Origin: Anaerolineaceae bacterium
GTDB lineage: Bacteria; Chloroflexota; Anaerolineae; Anaerolineales; Anaerolineaceae
Assembly (NCBI GenBank): GCA_020845515.1
Contig: JADLFQ010000093.1
Span: 1-38,190 of the forward strand
Direction: 5' to 3'
DNA length: 38,190 bases
Positions 16,104 to 24,531 of this stretch are shown piece after piece; the first letter of the stretch is position 1, and the number at the start of each line of letters is the position of its first letter. The notes beneath the pieces were generated by a model. It was given only the letters and a program-made list of their open reading frames with translations. It was not told the origin of the DNA and did no database searches. Both the position numbers and the translations under genes were made by a program.

Positions 16104-18056
16104 TCATGGATTCGAACAGGTCTCTCCATAATTATACGTCTCCAGGCTCCACAAGCTGGTTCTGGCAGAAACATCCATTTCAAAGCCGCAGAAATCCGGC
16201 CGGGTTGCGGCAACCTTCATGCGAAAATACAATGGAATAACTGGCAGATCTTCGGCGAAGATGCGTTGAAGCTCTGCAGCCGCCTGCGTATAACGTCCCG
16301 TATCACCTGGGCGTGTCTGCTGTAGATTGAGACAAGCCGCATCATAGGACGCGCTGCTATAGCCGGTAATGTTAACGCCAAGCCAGTTGTTGCCCGGCGC
16401 AGGGATCTGGCCGGTCTTAAACAGGTCACAGGGTGGTTCCATGCCTGATTCCCAGGAAAACTCAGCCAGGTCAAAATTTCTGCCGAAGAGCACCCCGCCG
16501 CGATCGCCAGGTGTGTACAGTTCACCGGTATTAAGCGTCTGAACACTCATCTGGATGCCGCACTGCCCCAATGACTCGGCCAGCCGCTGCCCGATCAACA
16601 CGCGCAATGGCGCTTGAGTGGTGACATAATTTACCGCCAGCGGCGTACCGTCGAGGACATTGGCAACGCCCGCTGCCGTACGCGGGGTGGCAGGGTCGCC
16701 GTCCCAGTCCCGCCAGCCAACCTCGTCCAGCAGTTGCCCTCCGGCTTGCGGGTCAAAAGGAATGAAAGGCTGGTCAAAGAAATCCGGATGCCCCGGCGGG
16801 AAAAAACCCACCGGAATAATCGTCTGATTCTCAAGTGGCTTGCGCAAAATTTCGGCGCGGTCCATGCAATACGCAAATGCTTTACGGGTGCGCACATCCC
16901 CAAAAAATCTTGGGCGATCTCCTCCCCACGGGGCAATGCCATCATCGTAAGAAGAGGGGGCAATCCCAAACGAAACCTGTTCCCATTCCGGTCCCTGCCC
17001 AACGTGAACCTTCAACTTGCCGGCAGTCTGGGCCTCCAGCACCGGTTCAATCTGTTCTTCCAGCAGCGTGGTCTGGTCAATCAGATCACATTCCCCGGAC
17101 AAAAGCCCTGCCAGATTGTTGTCAAATGGTTCACCTAAAAAGCGGAAGACCAGCGTATCAAAGTAAGGCAGGCCTTCCTCCGCCCGGAAGTAGAGCGGGT
17201 TCTTCTTCAGGGTAATATGGTCCCCTGCTGTCCACTCCTCCACCACATACGCACCCCAGCCGAGCGGTTTCTGGCTGGATTCCGGCGCGGTGAGCAGGTC
17301 TTTGGACGCCAGGCTTCCCCATGCGTGCTCGGGCAACGGCATCCAGAAAAGCGTCTCCAAACGGTATGGAAAGTAACCCGGCACACCCACCCACTCCACC
17401 GTCTGATCATCCAAGGCAGTATAAGAAACCGTGCGATAAGAGATGCCCTTGGAGACCGGCGTATCCGGGTCACTTGCCAAATGATAGGAATAAACTGAAT
17501 CGGCAGCTGTCAGCGGTGCACCATCCGACCATTGCAGCCCCGGCTTGAGTTTAAAAGCCGCTGTAAGTTGATCCATCTGCAAAGAAGCCGAGCCGTCCCA
17601 GGTTACCGCACAACCCGGATCTTCGCAGCCGGCAGGCAGAACAGTAACACCTGGCGCGAGCGAGACGAGTTCACTGTCAATATCAATTACCTCCTGCCCG
17701 GTGGTTACCGCAACCGGCTGAATGCGCGCATCCCCGTCGGAAACCGAGGGCAGCTTTTCTAAAATGACCGGCTGGGCAGTGAATCCGCGCGTGTCAATCG
17801 GCCCATCATAAAGCGCCTCGAGCACGCTCCAGGTGCTGCGCGCCGGGCTGCCATACGGGTATAGTGTGCGGGGTTCCTGACCCAAGCAAATCGAAAGCAT
17901 GCGCGGGGGCGCCGCGGTCGGTGTGGGTAACGGCGGCGGAAGCTCTGTTGCAGCCGGTAATGTCGGGGTCGGTTCAGCCTGACCCGGAAAACTGCATGCT
18001 GCAAGGAGCAGTCCGAGAGCAGGGAAGAAAAGCCGGTAAATTTTACGAAGTATCAT
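16104..18056 (-). CDS. Peptide/nickel-type ABC solute-binding lipoprotein (SBP family 5), orphan
   Basis: A 650-residue extracytoplasmic lipoprotein. The signal peptide ends in LLLAAC (Cys21 lipidated), followed by a Thr/Pro/Ala-rich spacer. The body matches SBP_bac_5 proteins ('LKPGLQWSDGAPLTAADSVYSYHLASDPDTP', 'LGWGAYVVEEWTAGDHITLKKNPLYF', 'VRTRKAFAYCMDRAEIL'). The family binds oligopeptides, nickel or sugars. It has no permease or ATPase next to it, so it may deliver substrate to the opp system 1 kb upstream or act as a sensor with the response regulator downstream. It carries extra Cys residues (AGCEDPGCAV near 148-157) that could form a disulfide. The ATG at 18056 has GGAG seven bases upstream; the frame also opens at GTG six bases earlier. 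Confidence 0.88.
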   Translation of the reverse strand: MILRKIYRLFFPALGLLLAACSFPGQAEPTPTLPAATELPPPLPTPTAAPPRMLSICLGQEPRTLYPYGSPARSTWSVLEALYDGPIDTRGFTAQPVILEKLPSVSDGDARIQPVAVTTGQEVIDIDSELVSLAPGVTVLPAGCEDPGCAVTWDGSASLQMDQLTAAFKLKPGLQWSDGAPLTAADSVYSYHLASDPDTPVSKGISYRTVSYTALDDQTVEWVGVPGYFPYRLETLFWMPLPEHAWGSLASKDLLTAPESSQKPLGWGAYVVEEWTAGDHITLKKNPLYFRAEEGLPYFDTLVFRFLGEPFDNNLAGLLSGECDLIDQTTLLEEQIEPVLEAQTAGKLKVHVGQGPEWEQVSFGIAPSSYDDGIAPWGGDRPRFFGDVRTRKAFAYCMDRAEILRKPLENQTIIPVGFFPPGHPDFFDQPFIPFDPQAGGQLLDEVGWRDWDGDPATPRTAAGVANVLDGTPLAVNYVTTQAPLRVLIGQRLAESLGQCGIQMSVQTLNTGELYTPGDRGGVLFGRNFDLAEFSWESGMEPPCDLFKTGQIPAPGNNWLGVNITGYSSASYDAACLNLQQTRPGDTGRYTQAAAELQRIFAEDLPVIPLYFRMKVAATRPDFCGFEMDVSARTSLWSLETYNYGETCSNP

Positions 18057-18085
18057 GAACACTCTCCAAAATAGAACATCCGCTG

Positions 18086-18094
18086 ATTATATCA
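18086..18094 (-). promoter_or_regulatory. Extended -10 promoter for the orphan solute-binding protein
   Basis: TGATATAAT on the minus strand is a perfect -10 with TGn, about 30 bases before the ATG. The rest of 18063-18250 contains a CCGCCA/TGGCGG hairpin (18149-18167) and, on the minus strand, a tandem CGGATTGGCTTT followed by seven T. That T-run may help end transcription of the HEISH gene. Confidence 0.5.
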
Positions 18095-18250
18095 GGTCAT
18101 TCCTGCAACCTCCCCAGCACAAAAATTTTTCGATTCACATCGGCGATACCGCCAGGTATGGTGGCGGATCAGAACAAGCAAAATTCCCCCGGTTAATCCC
18201 CAGGGGAAAAGGCATAAAAAAAGCCAATCCGAAAGCCAATCCGATGGAAA

Positions 18251-18940
18251 TTACCACATCAACCGGCGGCGGCTGGCTTTTTTCCCTTCAGCCCAGGCAA
18301 GCCAAAAAGGTGGCTGGGCTTTGCGATTGAAGATGGAGAAGCGGTACAAGCGCCGCAGCAAAACAAAGTAATACACCCCAACACCAAAAAACAGGTCCGT
18401 AACCACCTCTCTGGAAAATAGTATCGCCAGATGGGTGACGTCGTTGGTAATGGAAAAGCTGTTAATGAACCCAGAAAACGAATTGAACAGCGGCGAAACC
18501 AACCCGATAGAAACCAGATTCACGGCCATCCAGCGGCGCCTGAAGCGAACATGGCGCAACAGAAAATAGGCCGCAGTAAAAAGGATCAGATCGCAAAAAT
18601 AAGGCGCGGCGTAAATCAGCCAGCTTGCATTATCCCCCAGGATGATATACCCAAAAGAAAAGTAACCGAGCTGTTTGCCAGGCAGGAAATGAATCACCAA
18701 AACCTGTACGCCTGCCAGCCAGGCAACGATTGCGTGGCTGATCTCATGGCGCAGCGTATCCACCATCATATAGCCCGGCGCCAGTGCCAGCCACAACAGG
18801 TCTCTCCGGCAAAGGGGTAAATTCCATAGAAAGAAATAAGCCTTGTAATATGTTTCCCGGCTGGTGGAAATAACCGACCTTTGCAGGCTTCCCTTTACAG
18901 ATTGTGCCGCTGAAGACCAAAACTGCTGTGCCCACATCAT
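18251..18940 (-). CDS. Membrane protein with HEISH motif, possible M50-like metalloprotease
   Basis: A 229-residue protein with about five to six membrane segments. The sequence TLRHEISHAIVAWLAG places a HExxH zinc motif (H65, E66, H69) in a hydrophobic helix, as in site-2 protease (M50) enzymes. A possible third ligand is in a later stretch 'SITNDVTHLAI', but the classical LDG or NxxPxxxLDG motif is not visible. Family assignment is therefore tentative; an inactive or non-proteolytic relative is possible. The ATG at 18940 is preceded by GGAAGG. It is followed by a second ATG. The gene stands alone between the opp operon and the orphan solute-binding protein, with one of the best promoters in the window. 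Confidence 0.55.
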   Translation of the reverse strand: MMWAQQFWSSAAQSVKGSLQRSVISTSRETYYKAYFFLWNLPLCRRDLLWLALAPGYMMVDTLRHEISHAIVAWLAGVQVLVIHFLPGKQLGYFSFGYIILGDNASWLIYAAPYFCDLILFTAAYFLLRHVRFRRRWMAVNLVSIGLVSPLFNSFSGFINSFSITNDVTHLAILFSREVVTDLFFGVGVYYFVLLRRLYRFSIFNRKAQPPFWLAWAEGKKASRRRLMW

Positions 18941-18985
18941 TCTGCACCTTCCGAAATATCACAGAAGAGGCGCTTTTACATTTTT

Positions 18986-19014
18986 ATAATAGCCATTGCA
19001 GGTTGGGTTGTCAA
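18986..19014 (-). promoter_or_regulatory. Strong sigma-70 type promoter of the HEISH gene with overlapping palindrome
   Basis: A perfect TTGACA (19014-19009) and TATTAT (18991-18986) are spaced by 17 bases on the minus strand. The predicted leader is about 40 bases. The -35 box lies within the palindrome GGTTG-T-CAACC (19006-19016), a possible repressor site. Confidence 0.7.
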
Positions 19015-19081
19015 CCGCTTTGGGTTGGCTGCCCTGGTTTGGGTAAAGGAGAGATGGAAGATTTTGTACCGCCACCACAAC

Positions 19082-20107
19082 TTACTGCGTACCGCGCAGG
19101 CGCGGGTCAAGCGCGTCGCGCAAACCGTCTCCCAAAAAGTTAAAAGCAAACATCGTAATCGCGAGCGCCAGCGCAGGGAAGAGCGTTTGGTTCGGATAAG
19201 TTCGCACGACCTGGGCGCCGTCAGAGATCATCGCGCCCCACGAAGGTGTCGGTGGGTTGACGCCTATGCCGATAAAGGAAAGGAAGGCTTCCGTAGAAAT
19301 ATACCCCGGGATCGCCAGCGTTTCAGCCACAACCAGCGGGCCAACCACGTTCGGCAGGATATGGCGGAACATAATACGCCCATTGGTCGCGCCAATTGTG
19401 CGGGCGGCTTCAACAAATTCCTTCTCACGCACTGAAAGCACCTGACCGCGCGTCAGGCGCGCCATCGTCTCCCAGGCGGTCAGTCCAATGCCGATAAAAA
19501 TAAATAACATCCCCCCCAGTTTGGCGTCCGCCTGGCTGAGGGCGTAACTGAACGTCCCAGGGTCTGGCCTGGAAAACGTGGAGCGAAAGAAAGCCATCAA
19601 CAAGATGATAAAGAGCAAGCTGGGAAAGGCATACAACACATCCACGATACGCATCATGATGTTGTCAATTCTACCGCCAAAGAAGCCGGATATGCTGCCA
19701 TACGTGACGCCGATCAGCAGGCTGATAAACGGCCCGATCAACGCCACCGTCAACGAGACGCGCGCCCCATAGACAATGCGGCTGAAAAGATCGCGCCCGA
19801 CATAGTCTGTGCCGATCAGATACTTGTCGCTAATTTGGGCATACGCTTTCATGCTGGGAAATAAAGAAGGCATCCATTCAGGGACTTTATTTTGATCCAC
19901 CAGTGTTTGGGTGTCAAATGTGTAAGGTGCCAGCACCCCGGCAAAAATAGCAAAGAGGTACAGGATCAGGATCATAACCCCGCCGATCACCGCTGCCCGA
20001 TTGCGAACCAGGCGCCGCAGCGCATCCTTCCACAGGCTTTCACCCTTCTGGGTGAGAGGCTGGCCGGCCGCAGAAGATTGTGCGTCAAGCTTGAGTTGTG
20101 CGGTCAT
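19082..20107 (-). CDS. oppC: Oligopeptide/dipeptide ABC transporter permease, OppC/DppC type
   Basis: A 341-residue inner-membrane permease, the second membrane subunit of a peptide importer. It has the N-terminal OppC segment ('LWKDALRRLVRNRAAVIGGVMILIL') and the periplasmic loop 'HLIGTDYVGRDLFSRIVYGARVSL'-like pattern (here YLIGTDYVGRDLFSRI). The EAA-type cytoplasmic loop reads EFVEAARTIGATNGRIMFRHILPN. About six helices are expected. The ATG at 20107 has GGAG five bases upstream; the frame continues to 20182 without a ribosome site and into the oppB 3' end. It lies 13 bases after oppB and ends the operon. No clear intrinsic terminator follows. Confidence 0.93.
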   Translation of the reverse strand: MTAQLKLDAQSSAAGQPLTQKGESLWKDALRRLVRNRAAVIGGVMILILYLFAIFAGVLAPYTFDTQTLVDQNKVPEWMPSLFPSMKAYAQISDKYLIGTDYVGRDLFSRIVYGARVSLTVALIGPFISLLIGVTYGSISGFFGGRIDNIMMRIVDVLYAFPSLLFIILLMAFFRSTFSRPDPGTFSYALSQADAKLGGMLFIFIGIGLTAWETMARLTRGQVLSVREKEFVEAARTIGATNGRIMFRHILPNVVGPLVVAETLAIPGYISTEAFLSFIGIGVNPPTPSWGAMISDGAQVVRTYPNQTLFPALALAITMFAFNFLGDGLRDALDPRLRGTQ

Positions 20108-20120
20108 GTCTGCTCCTTGG

Positions 20121-21176
20121 TTAATCGTATCGGATGCGAGGATCCAGATAAGCGTAGAGGATATCAACCACCAGGTTGGCAATCACCAGGAAGATCGCAT
20201 ACAAAAGGATCGTCCCCATGATCACCGGATAGTCGCGGTTGGTGATGCTGATGACAAAATATTTTCCCATGCCGGGGATGCCAAAAACCGTCTCGGTGAC
20301 AAAAGTGCCGGTCACCAGAGCGGCAAACATCGGCCCCAGAATGGTGATTACCGGAATAAGAGAGTTTTTTAAAGCATGGCGGGTGGTGATCAGGCGTTCC
20401 TGCAACCCTTTGGCACGGGCAGTGCGGATATAATCCTCACGCACCACCTGTAAGAGACTGGCGCGGGTCAGCCGGGCGATGATCGCCGAACTGGCGAGCC
20501 CCAAAGCAATCGGTGGCATAACGGCATGCTGGAAGTAACTCCATCCCAATTTTTGAGGGAGGAAACCGAGCAGATAAGGCGGCTTGGAGCCCCAACCGGT
20601 CGCGGGAAACCACTTAAGCGATACTGCGAAAATCCAGATCATTACAGGGCCAAGAATAATTACCGGTACCGAAACGCCAAAAATGGCCACACTCATACTC
20701 ATGTAATCAAAAACTGTGTTCTGTTTAAGTGCCGCGATGATCCCCAGCGGCATACCGATAAGTATGGCAACGATCAACGCCATCAGACCCAATTGAATCG
20801 AGATAGGAAGCTGCTGGCGGAAAATGTCATTGACAGTGCGGCTGCGCGAGGCATAGGATGGGCCAAAATTCATCCATTTGACATACACGCTGCCAATTTT
20901 AAATTTAAATAAGGCGTCATCATCCAAATTACTGGAAAATTTTGTCTTGCTGAATTCCGGGATAAACACGTGCCCGACATAACGAAAGTACTGCTGAACC
21001 AGCGGTTCATCCAAGTGATAACGTTTTTCAAGGTTTTTGACGATTTCTGCCGGCAGCGCCTTTTCCTTGTCAAAGGGGCCGCCAGGCACAGCGTGCATTA
21101 GTCCAAAGGTGATCGCAGAGACAACAAAAAGGACTGCAAACAGGTAAATGAGGCGGCGGACGATATAACGACCCAT
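20121..21176 (-). CDS. oppB: Oligopeptide/dipeptide ABC transporter permease, OppB/DppB type
   Basis: A 351-residue inner-membrane permease. The N-terminus is characteristic (YIVRRLIYLFAVLFVVSAITFGLMHAVPGGPFD), followed by 'LEKRYHLDEPLVQQYFRYVG'. A relatively long periplasmic segment of ~60 residues comes next, then the membrane core with the EAA loop (DYIRTARAKGLQERLITTRHALKNSLIPVI). GGAGG stands seven bases before the ATG. It follows the solute-binding gene after an 86-base gap that contains a hairpin, and is followed by oppC 13 bases later. Confidence 0.94.
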   Translation of the reverse strand: MGRYIVRRLIYLFAVLFVVSAITFGLMHAVPGGPFDKEKALPAEIVKNLEKRYHLDEPLVQQYFRYVGHVFIPEFSKTKFSSNLDDDALFKFKIGSVYVKWMNFGPSYASRSRTVNDIFRQQLPISIQLGLMALIVAILIGMPLGIIAALKQNTVFDYMSMSVAIFGVSVPVIILGPVMIWIFAVSLKWFPATGWGSKPPYLLGFLPQKLGWSYFQHAVMPPIALGLASSAIIARLTRASLLQVVREDYIRTARAKGLQERLITTRHALKNSLIPVITILGPMFAALVTGTFVTETVFGIPGMGKYFVISITNRDYPVIMGTILLYAIFLVIANLVVDILYAYLDPRIRYD

Positions 21177-21225
21177 ACGGTTCCCTCCAGAGATTTGAGG
21201 TCATTCAGGTTGGGGGGAAGGGGAA

Positions 21226-21249
21226 ATACCCCTGCCCCGCAACAGGTAT
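21226..21249 (-). other. Hairpin between the solute-binding gene and oppB
   Basis: ATACC-CC-TG and CA-GGTAT pair over 7 bp with a two-base bulge and an 8-base loop. Such a structure often protects the binding-protein part of the mRNA or attenuates permease expression. No T-run follows. Confidence 0.35.
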
Positions 21250-21262
21250 CGCATATCGCGAA

Positions 21263-23413
21263 TTACTGCGCCTTGGCAGCCATATCAATATCCCACTTGT
21301 CCACCGATTCCTGTCCTGCGGAACCGAAGGTGCGGGTTACGTACGGCTTGGTTACAGTCACGCGAGTGTACCAGTAAATCGGTGCAATCGCGGCTTCTTC
21401 GAAGACCAGCATTTCCTCAGCTTGAGCGTAGATATCCACACGTTTGACGGGGTCAAGTTCCTTGGCTGCATCGAGGAGCAATTGTGTGAATTTGTCATCC
21501 TTCCAGTTGATGCCGCCATCGGGCGTGCCGTCGCTGTTCTTGTCCGGGTTGGAAGAACCGTCCGGCGCAAAGACATCACGGATAAAGTTGTTGGCATCGG
21601 CATAGTCCGGGCACCAACCCATGCGCCAGATTTGCGGAGTCTTATCGCTGCGAACGGTTTCCAGGAAAACCGCCCATTCCTGGTTGACCAGTTTCACAGT
21701 TACGCCCAGGTTGTCCTTCCACATCTGCTGGATCGCTTCGGCAATTTTCTGGTGGCCTGAGCTGGTGTTGAACAGCAAGGTCAGATCGAGGGAATCGGCA
21801 GTGACGCCCTTCTCATCCAAGTAGGACTGAAGTTCTTTCTTTGCGCCTTCAATGTCAGTTTTTATGCCCAGATCGGGATGGTCATCCAGAGTCGGCGCAC
21901 CAGCCAGGCCGGGGCGGGAGAACCATTGAGCAGGCACCTGCTCGCCCTTGAGCACGTTGTCAATCAGCGCCTGGCGGTCAATTGCCATGGACAGCGCACG
22001 GCGCACGCGCACATCATCTACAATCGGGGCTTTGGTGTTAAAGCCGTAGTAATAGGTGCACAGGTTTGGCGCAATCTTGAGTTGTTTCGAAAGTTCAGGA
22101 TCAGCTTTAACACGGTCCATGTCAGCCAGCGGCACGGCAGTGGCATCGGTATTGCCAGTTTCGTATTCAGCAAAGGCTGCCGTCTCATCCAGCATTGTCC
22201 AGGTTACTTCTTCAATCTTGGGCTGCGGGACGGAAGCGACATCAGCAGGCCAGAAGGGGTTCTTGACAACAGTGATGAAGGAGTCATGCACCCATTCCTT
22301 CAGCGCGTACGGGCCAAAGCCCTGGTTGAAACCGGTCTCGGTCCAGCGATCGCCTTGTGCTTCTACACAGTCGTCGCCGTCGATCAGCCAGCTCGGTTCA
22401 GGATAAGCCACCCACATGCCCGCGATGGCGGCGTTGTAGGCGGCAGGTTCGACAAAGTTGATTTCGAGGGTGTAGTCATCGATCACTTTGACGCCGACCG
22501 ATTCAGAAGGAGCGGTTACTGCGACAGGTTCGCCTTCATACTTAGTGATATCACTAATCGCGTTGCCGGCAGAATCTTTATAAACCATTTTAACCACTGG
22601 AGCTGGGAGAGTGGGCTCTGTAGTAGGATTAGCGGTTGCTTTTTCGGTAGGGTTAGCAGTTGCTTGTTCCGTAGGCTCGGCAGTTGCTTCTGATAGGCTA
22701 GAAATGACAACCGCGCCGTCTTTATCAAGTTTAAACATATTCCCGCTAGCTTCATCCACAAACTCAACCGTTGCGCCCGTTTTAACCTCTTTGAGAGATA
22801 CGACGCCGGCGCTATCAGTAAATATTCGGGCCTGGTTTCCATCCTCTAATTCTATTAATGAAACAGCTTCAAATGTCTTCGGATCAACCAGTGCTCCATT
22901 GTTGAACGCGCTTGCGCCTTCGATCGCAAATGCAAGCACATAGGCATAATTGGAACCGGTCGCCGGTTCGAGGGTGCGGATCATGCCGTAATAGAAGTCA
23001 TTGGCAGTCACCATGCGGGGTGCAGGCGTCTCCTGGCAGTCCATCACCTGGACAACTTCATCCTTGACCGCATCATACTTCACCCACGAGATGTCATCGC
23101 GCAGGTGGAAGGTATACGTCTTGCCGTCTTCGCTGATGTCCCATTTGGTGGCGATGGCGGGCTGGACTTCGTTCGTAACTTCATCCTGGCGGGTGAGACC
23201 CATCATGATCTCCCACAGCACCTGGATCGAGCTGGTGTCAGTCGCCAGGGAAGGATCCAGCGTGGGAACGTCGCCAGGTCCCAGGTTGAGCCGAATAGAT
23301 TTGATGGTAGGGACAACTTCAGTAGGCGTCTCAGGAACTGCTGGCTGACAGGCTGTCAGCAGCATGCTGGTTAAAACCAGCAGCGAAATTAAAGCAAAAG
23401 TCTTTGAACGCAT
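21263..23413 (-). CDS. Oligopeptide ABC transporter solute-binding lipoprotein with internal Thr/Pro-rich insert
   Basis: A 716-residue extracytoplasmic lipoprotein, the capture subunit of the neighbouring importer. The signal peptide ends in LLTAC (Cys22). SBP_bac_5 patterns are clear ('TLDPSLATDTSSIQVLWEIMMGL', 'YTFHLRDDISW', 'VRRALSMAIDRQALIDNVLKG', 'WRMGWCPDYADANNF'). Unlike usual members of about 550 residues, it carries an insert at ~185-305. The insert holds a small beta-rich segment and a low-complexity repeat (ATAEPTEQ, ATANPTEK, ATANPTTEPT at ~243-268). The ATG at 23413 has GGAGGAG five bases upstream. The frame extends 31 codons further, but that tail does not look like a signal peptide. 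Substrate specificity cannot be told. Confidence 0.92.
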   Translation of the reverse strand: MRSKTFALISLLVLTSMLLTACQPAVPETPTEVVPTIKSIRLNLGPGDVPTLDPSLATDTSSIQVLWEIMMGLTRQDEVTNEVQPAIATKWDISEDGKTYTFHLRDDISWVKYDAVKDEVVQVMDCQETPAPRMVTANDFYYGMIRTLEPATGSNYAYVLAFAIEGASAFNNGALVDPKTFEAVSLIELEDGNQARIFTDSAGVVSLKEVKTGATVEFVDEASGNMFKLDKDGAVVISSLSEATAEPTEQATANPTEKATANPTTEPTLPAPVVKMVYKDSAGNAISDITKYEGEPVAVTAPSESVGVKVIDDYTLEINFVEPAAYNAAIAGMWVAYPEPSWLIDGDDCVEAQGDRWTETGFNQGFGPYALKEWVHDSFITVVKNPFWPADVASVPQPKIEEVTWTMLDETAAFAEYETGNTDATAVPLADMDRVKADPELSKQLKIAPNLCTYYYGFNTKAPIVDDVRVRRALSMAIDRQALIDNVLKGEQVPAQWFSRPGLAGAPTLDDHPDLGIKTDIEGAKKELQSYLDEKGVTADSLDLTLLFNTSSGHQKIAEAIQQMWKDNLGVTVKLVNQEWAVFLETVRSDKTPQIWRMGWCPDYADANNFIRDVFAPDGSSNPDKNSDGTPDGGINWKDDKFTQLLLDAAKELDPVKRVDIYAQAEEMLVFEEAAIAPIYWYTRVTVTKPYVTRTFGSAGQESVDKWDIDMAAKAQ
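22610..22687 (-). repeat. Imperfect tandem repeat encoding AT(A)NPTEK-like units
   Basis: About three units of 24 bases encode the low-complexity Thr/Pro/Ala/Glu stretch inside the solute-binding protein. The units differ at several bases, so this is an old or diverging repeat. Confidence 0.65.
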
Positions 23414-23520
23414 TTTTTCTCCTCCATTAGAATAGGATCGAATTGAGTGAAACCAATACGACAGTTTCTTCAACAAAATACATGCCTTCGCTGTATTCAG
23501 CATCACCTCCTTGTCACAAG

Positions 23521-23549
23521 ATTAAACCAAATCAGCAGTCGCTGAAGAA
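23521..23549 (-). promoter_or_regulatory. Possible internal promoter before the solute-binding gene, with SD-like leader
   Basis: TTCTTC (23549-23544) and TTTAAT (23526-23521) with a TGG extension are 17 bases apart, right after the oppF stop. Just downstream, AAGGAGGTGA (23512-23503) is fully complementary to the 16S tail but has no well-spaced start codon. An extra promoter would fit the higher need for binding protein. Confidence 0.3.
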
Positions 23550-23550
23550 T

Positions 23551-24531
23551 TTATGCAAAATGGCAGGCTGCCCAATGGTTGGGCTTCACCTCACGAAACT
23601 CAGGTTTTATCTCGGCGCAAATCGGCTGGGCAATCGGGCAGCGCGTCCGAAAACGGCAGCCCGAAGGCGGGTTCACCGGCGAGGGAACATCCCCTTCCAG
23701 GATCGTACGGCGGCGTTTTTCCTCCGCCACCGGGTCAGGGATCGGCACGGCAGAAAGCAGCGCCTGCGTATACGGGTGCAAAGGGTCCTCGTACAAATCG
23801 ACGCGGTCCGCCAGTTCCACGATGATCCCCAGGTACATCACGGCCACCCGGTTGCTGATATGACGCACCATCGAAAGATCATGCGCGATGAACAGATAGG
23901 TCAGGCCCAGATCGCGCTGCAAGTCTTCCAGCAAGTTGACCACCTGCGCCTGGATGGAGACATCCAGCGCAGAGATCGGTTCATCGCACACGATCAGGGA
24001 GGGATCCAAAGCCAGGGCGCGCGCCACGCCGATGCGCTGGCGCTGCCCGCCGGAGAATTCGTGCGGGTAACGGTTTGAAAAAGCGGAATTCAGACCGACC
24101 ATTTTGAGCAAATAAGCCACCCGCTCCTGCCGGTCTTTTCCGTTATAGGTATTGTGAATTAACATCGGTTCGGCGATGATCTCACCAACGGTCATACGCG
24201 GGTTCAAACTGGCGTAAGGGTCCTGGAAGATCATCTGGATGCGCTGGCGGGTTTTGCGCATTTCTTCGGCGGAAAGTTTGGACAGGTCGCGCCCTTCAAA
24301 ATAGACGCTGCCGGAGGTCGGTTTATAGAGCTGCAGAATCGTGCGGCCGGTAGTAGTCTTGCCGCAGCCAGATTCTCCCACCAGGCCCAGCGTTTCTCCT
24401 TTATACACATCAAAACTGATATCATCCACCGCATGGACGGCGCCGATCTGCCGCTGGATGAGGATGCCGCGCGTGATAGGGAAATGTTTAACCAGGCGGT
24501 CTACCCGCAACAAAGCTTCTGTGGGTGTCAT
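23551..24531 (-). CDS. oppF: Oligopeptide ABC transporter ATP-binding protein, OppF type
   Basis: A 326-residue cytoplasmic ATPase powering the importer. It shows Walker A ([11 protein letters not shown]), the Q-loop, signature [14 protein letters not shown] and Walker B with catalytic Glu ([12 protein letters not shown]), then the switch His in FIAHDLSMV. The C-terminal oligopeptide-transporter extension contains a four-cysteine pattern ([15 protein letters not shown]...AAC). In some Opp/Dpp ATPases this region binds an iron-sulfur cluster; here that is inference. The ATG shares ATGA with the oppD stop, so translation is coupled. 137 bases separate it from the solute-binding gene. Confidence 0.95.
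   Translation of the reverse strand: MTPTEALLRVDRLVKHFPITRGILIQRQIGAVHAVDDISFDVYKGETLGLVGESGCGKTTTGRTILQLYKPTSGSVYFEGRDLSKLSAEEMRKTRQRIQMIFQDPYASLNPRMTVGEIIAEPMLIHNTYNGKDRQERVAYLLKMVGLNSAFSNRYPHEFSGGQRQRIGVARALALDPSLIVCDEPISALDVSIQAQVVNLLEDLQRDLGLTYLFIAHDLSMVRHISNRVAVMYLGIIVELADRVDLYEDPLHPYTQALLSAVPIPDPVAEEKRRRTILEGDVPSPVNPPSGCRFRTRCPIAQPICAEIKPEFREVKPNHWAACHFA

Noticed and set aside
22610-22687. CRISPR-like or other non-coding repeat
   Set aside because: The units are only 24 bases, contiguous and in frame; they encode a protein linker.
21878-22693. 271-codon plus-strand frame opposite the solute-binding protein
   Set aside because: It is antisense to a family-matched gene with a good start; no family pattern and no ribosome site.
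23414-23506. 31-residue N-terminal extension of the opp solute-binding protein
   Set aside because: The ATG at 23413 is followed by a proper lipoprotein signal peptide and preceded by GGAGGAG.
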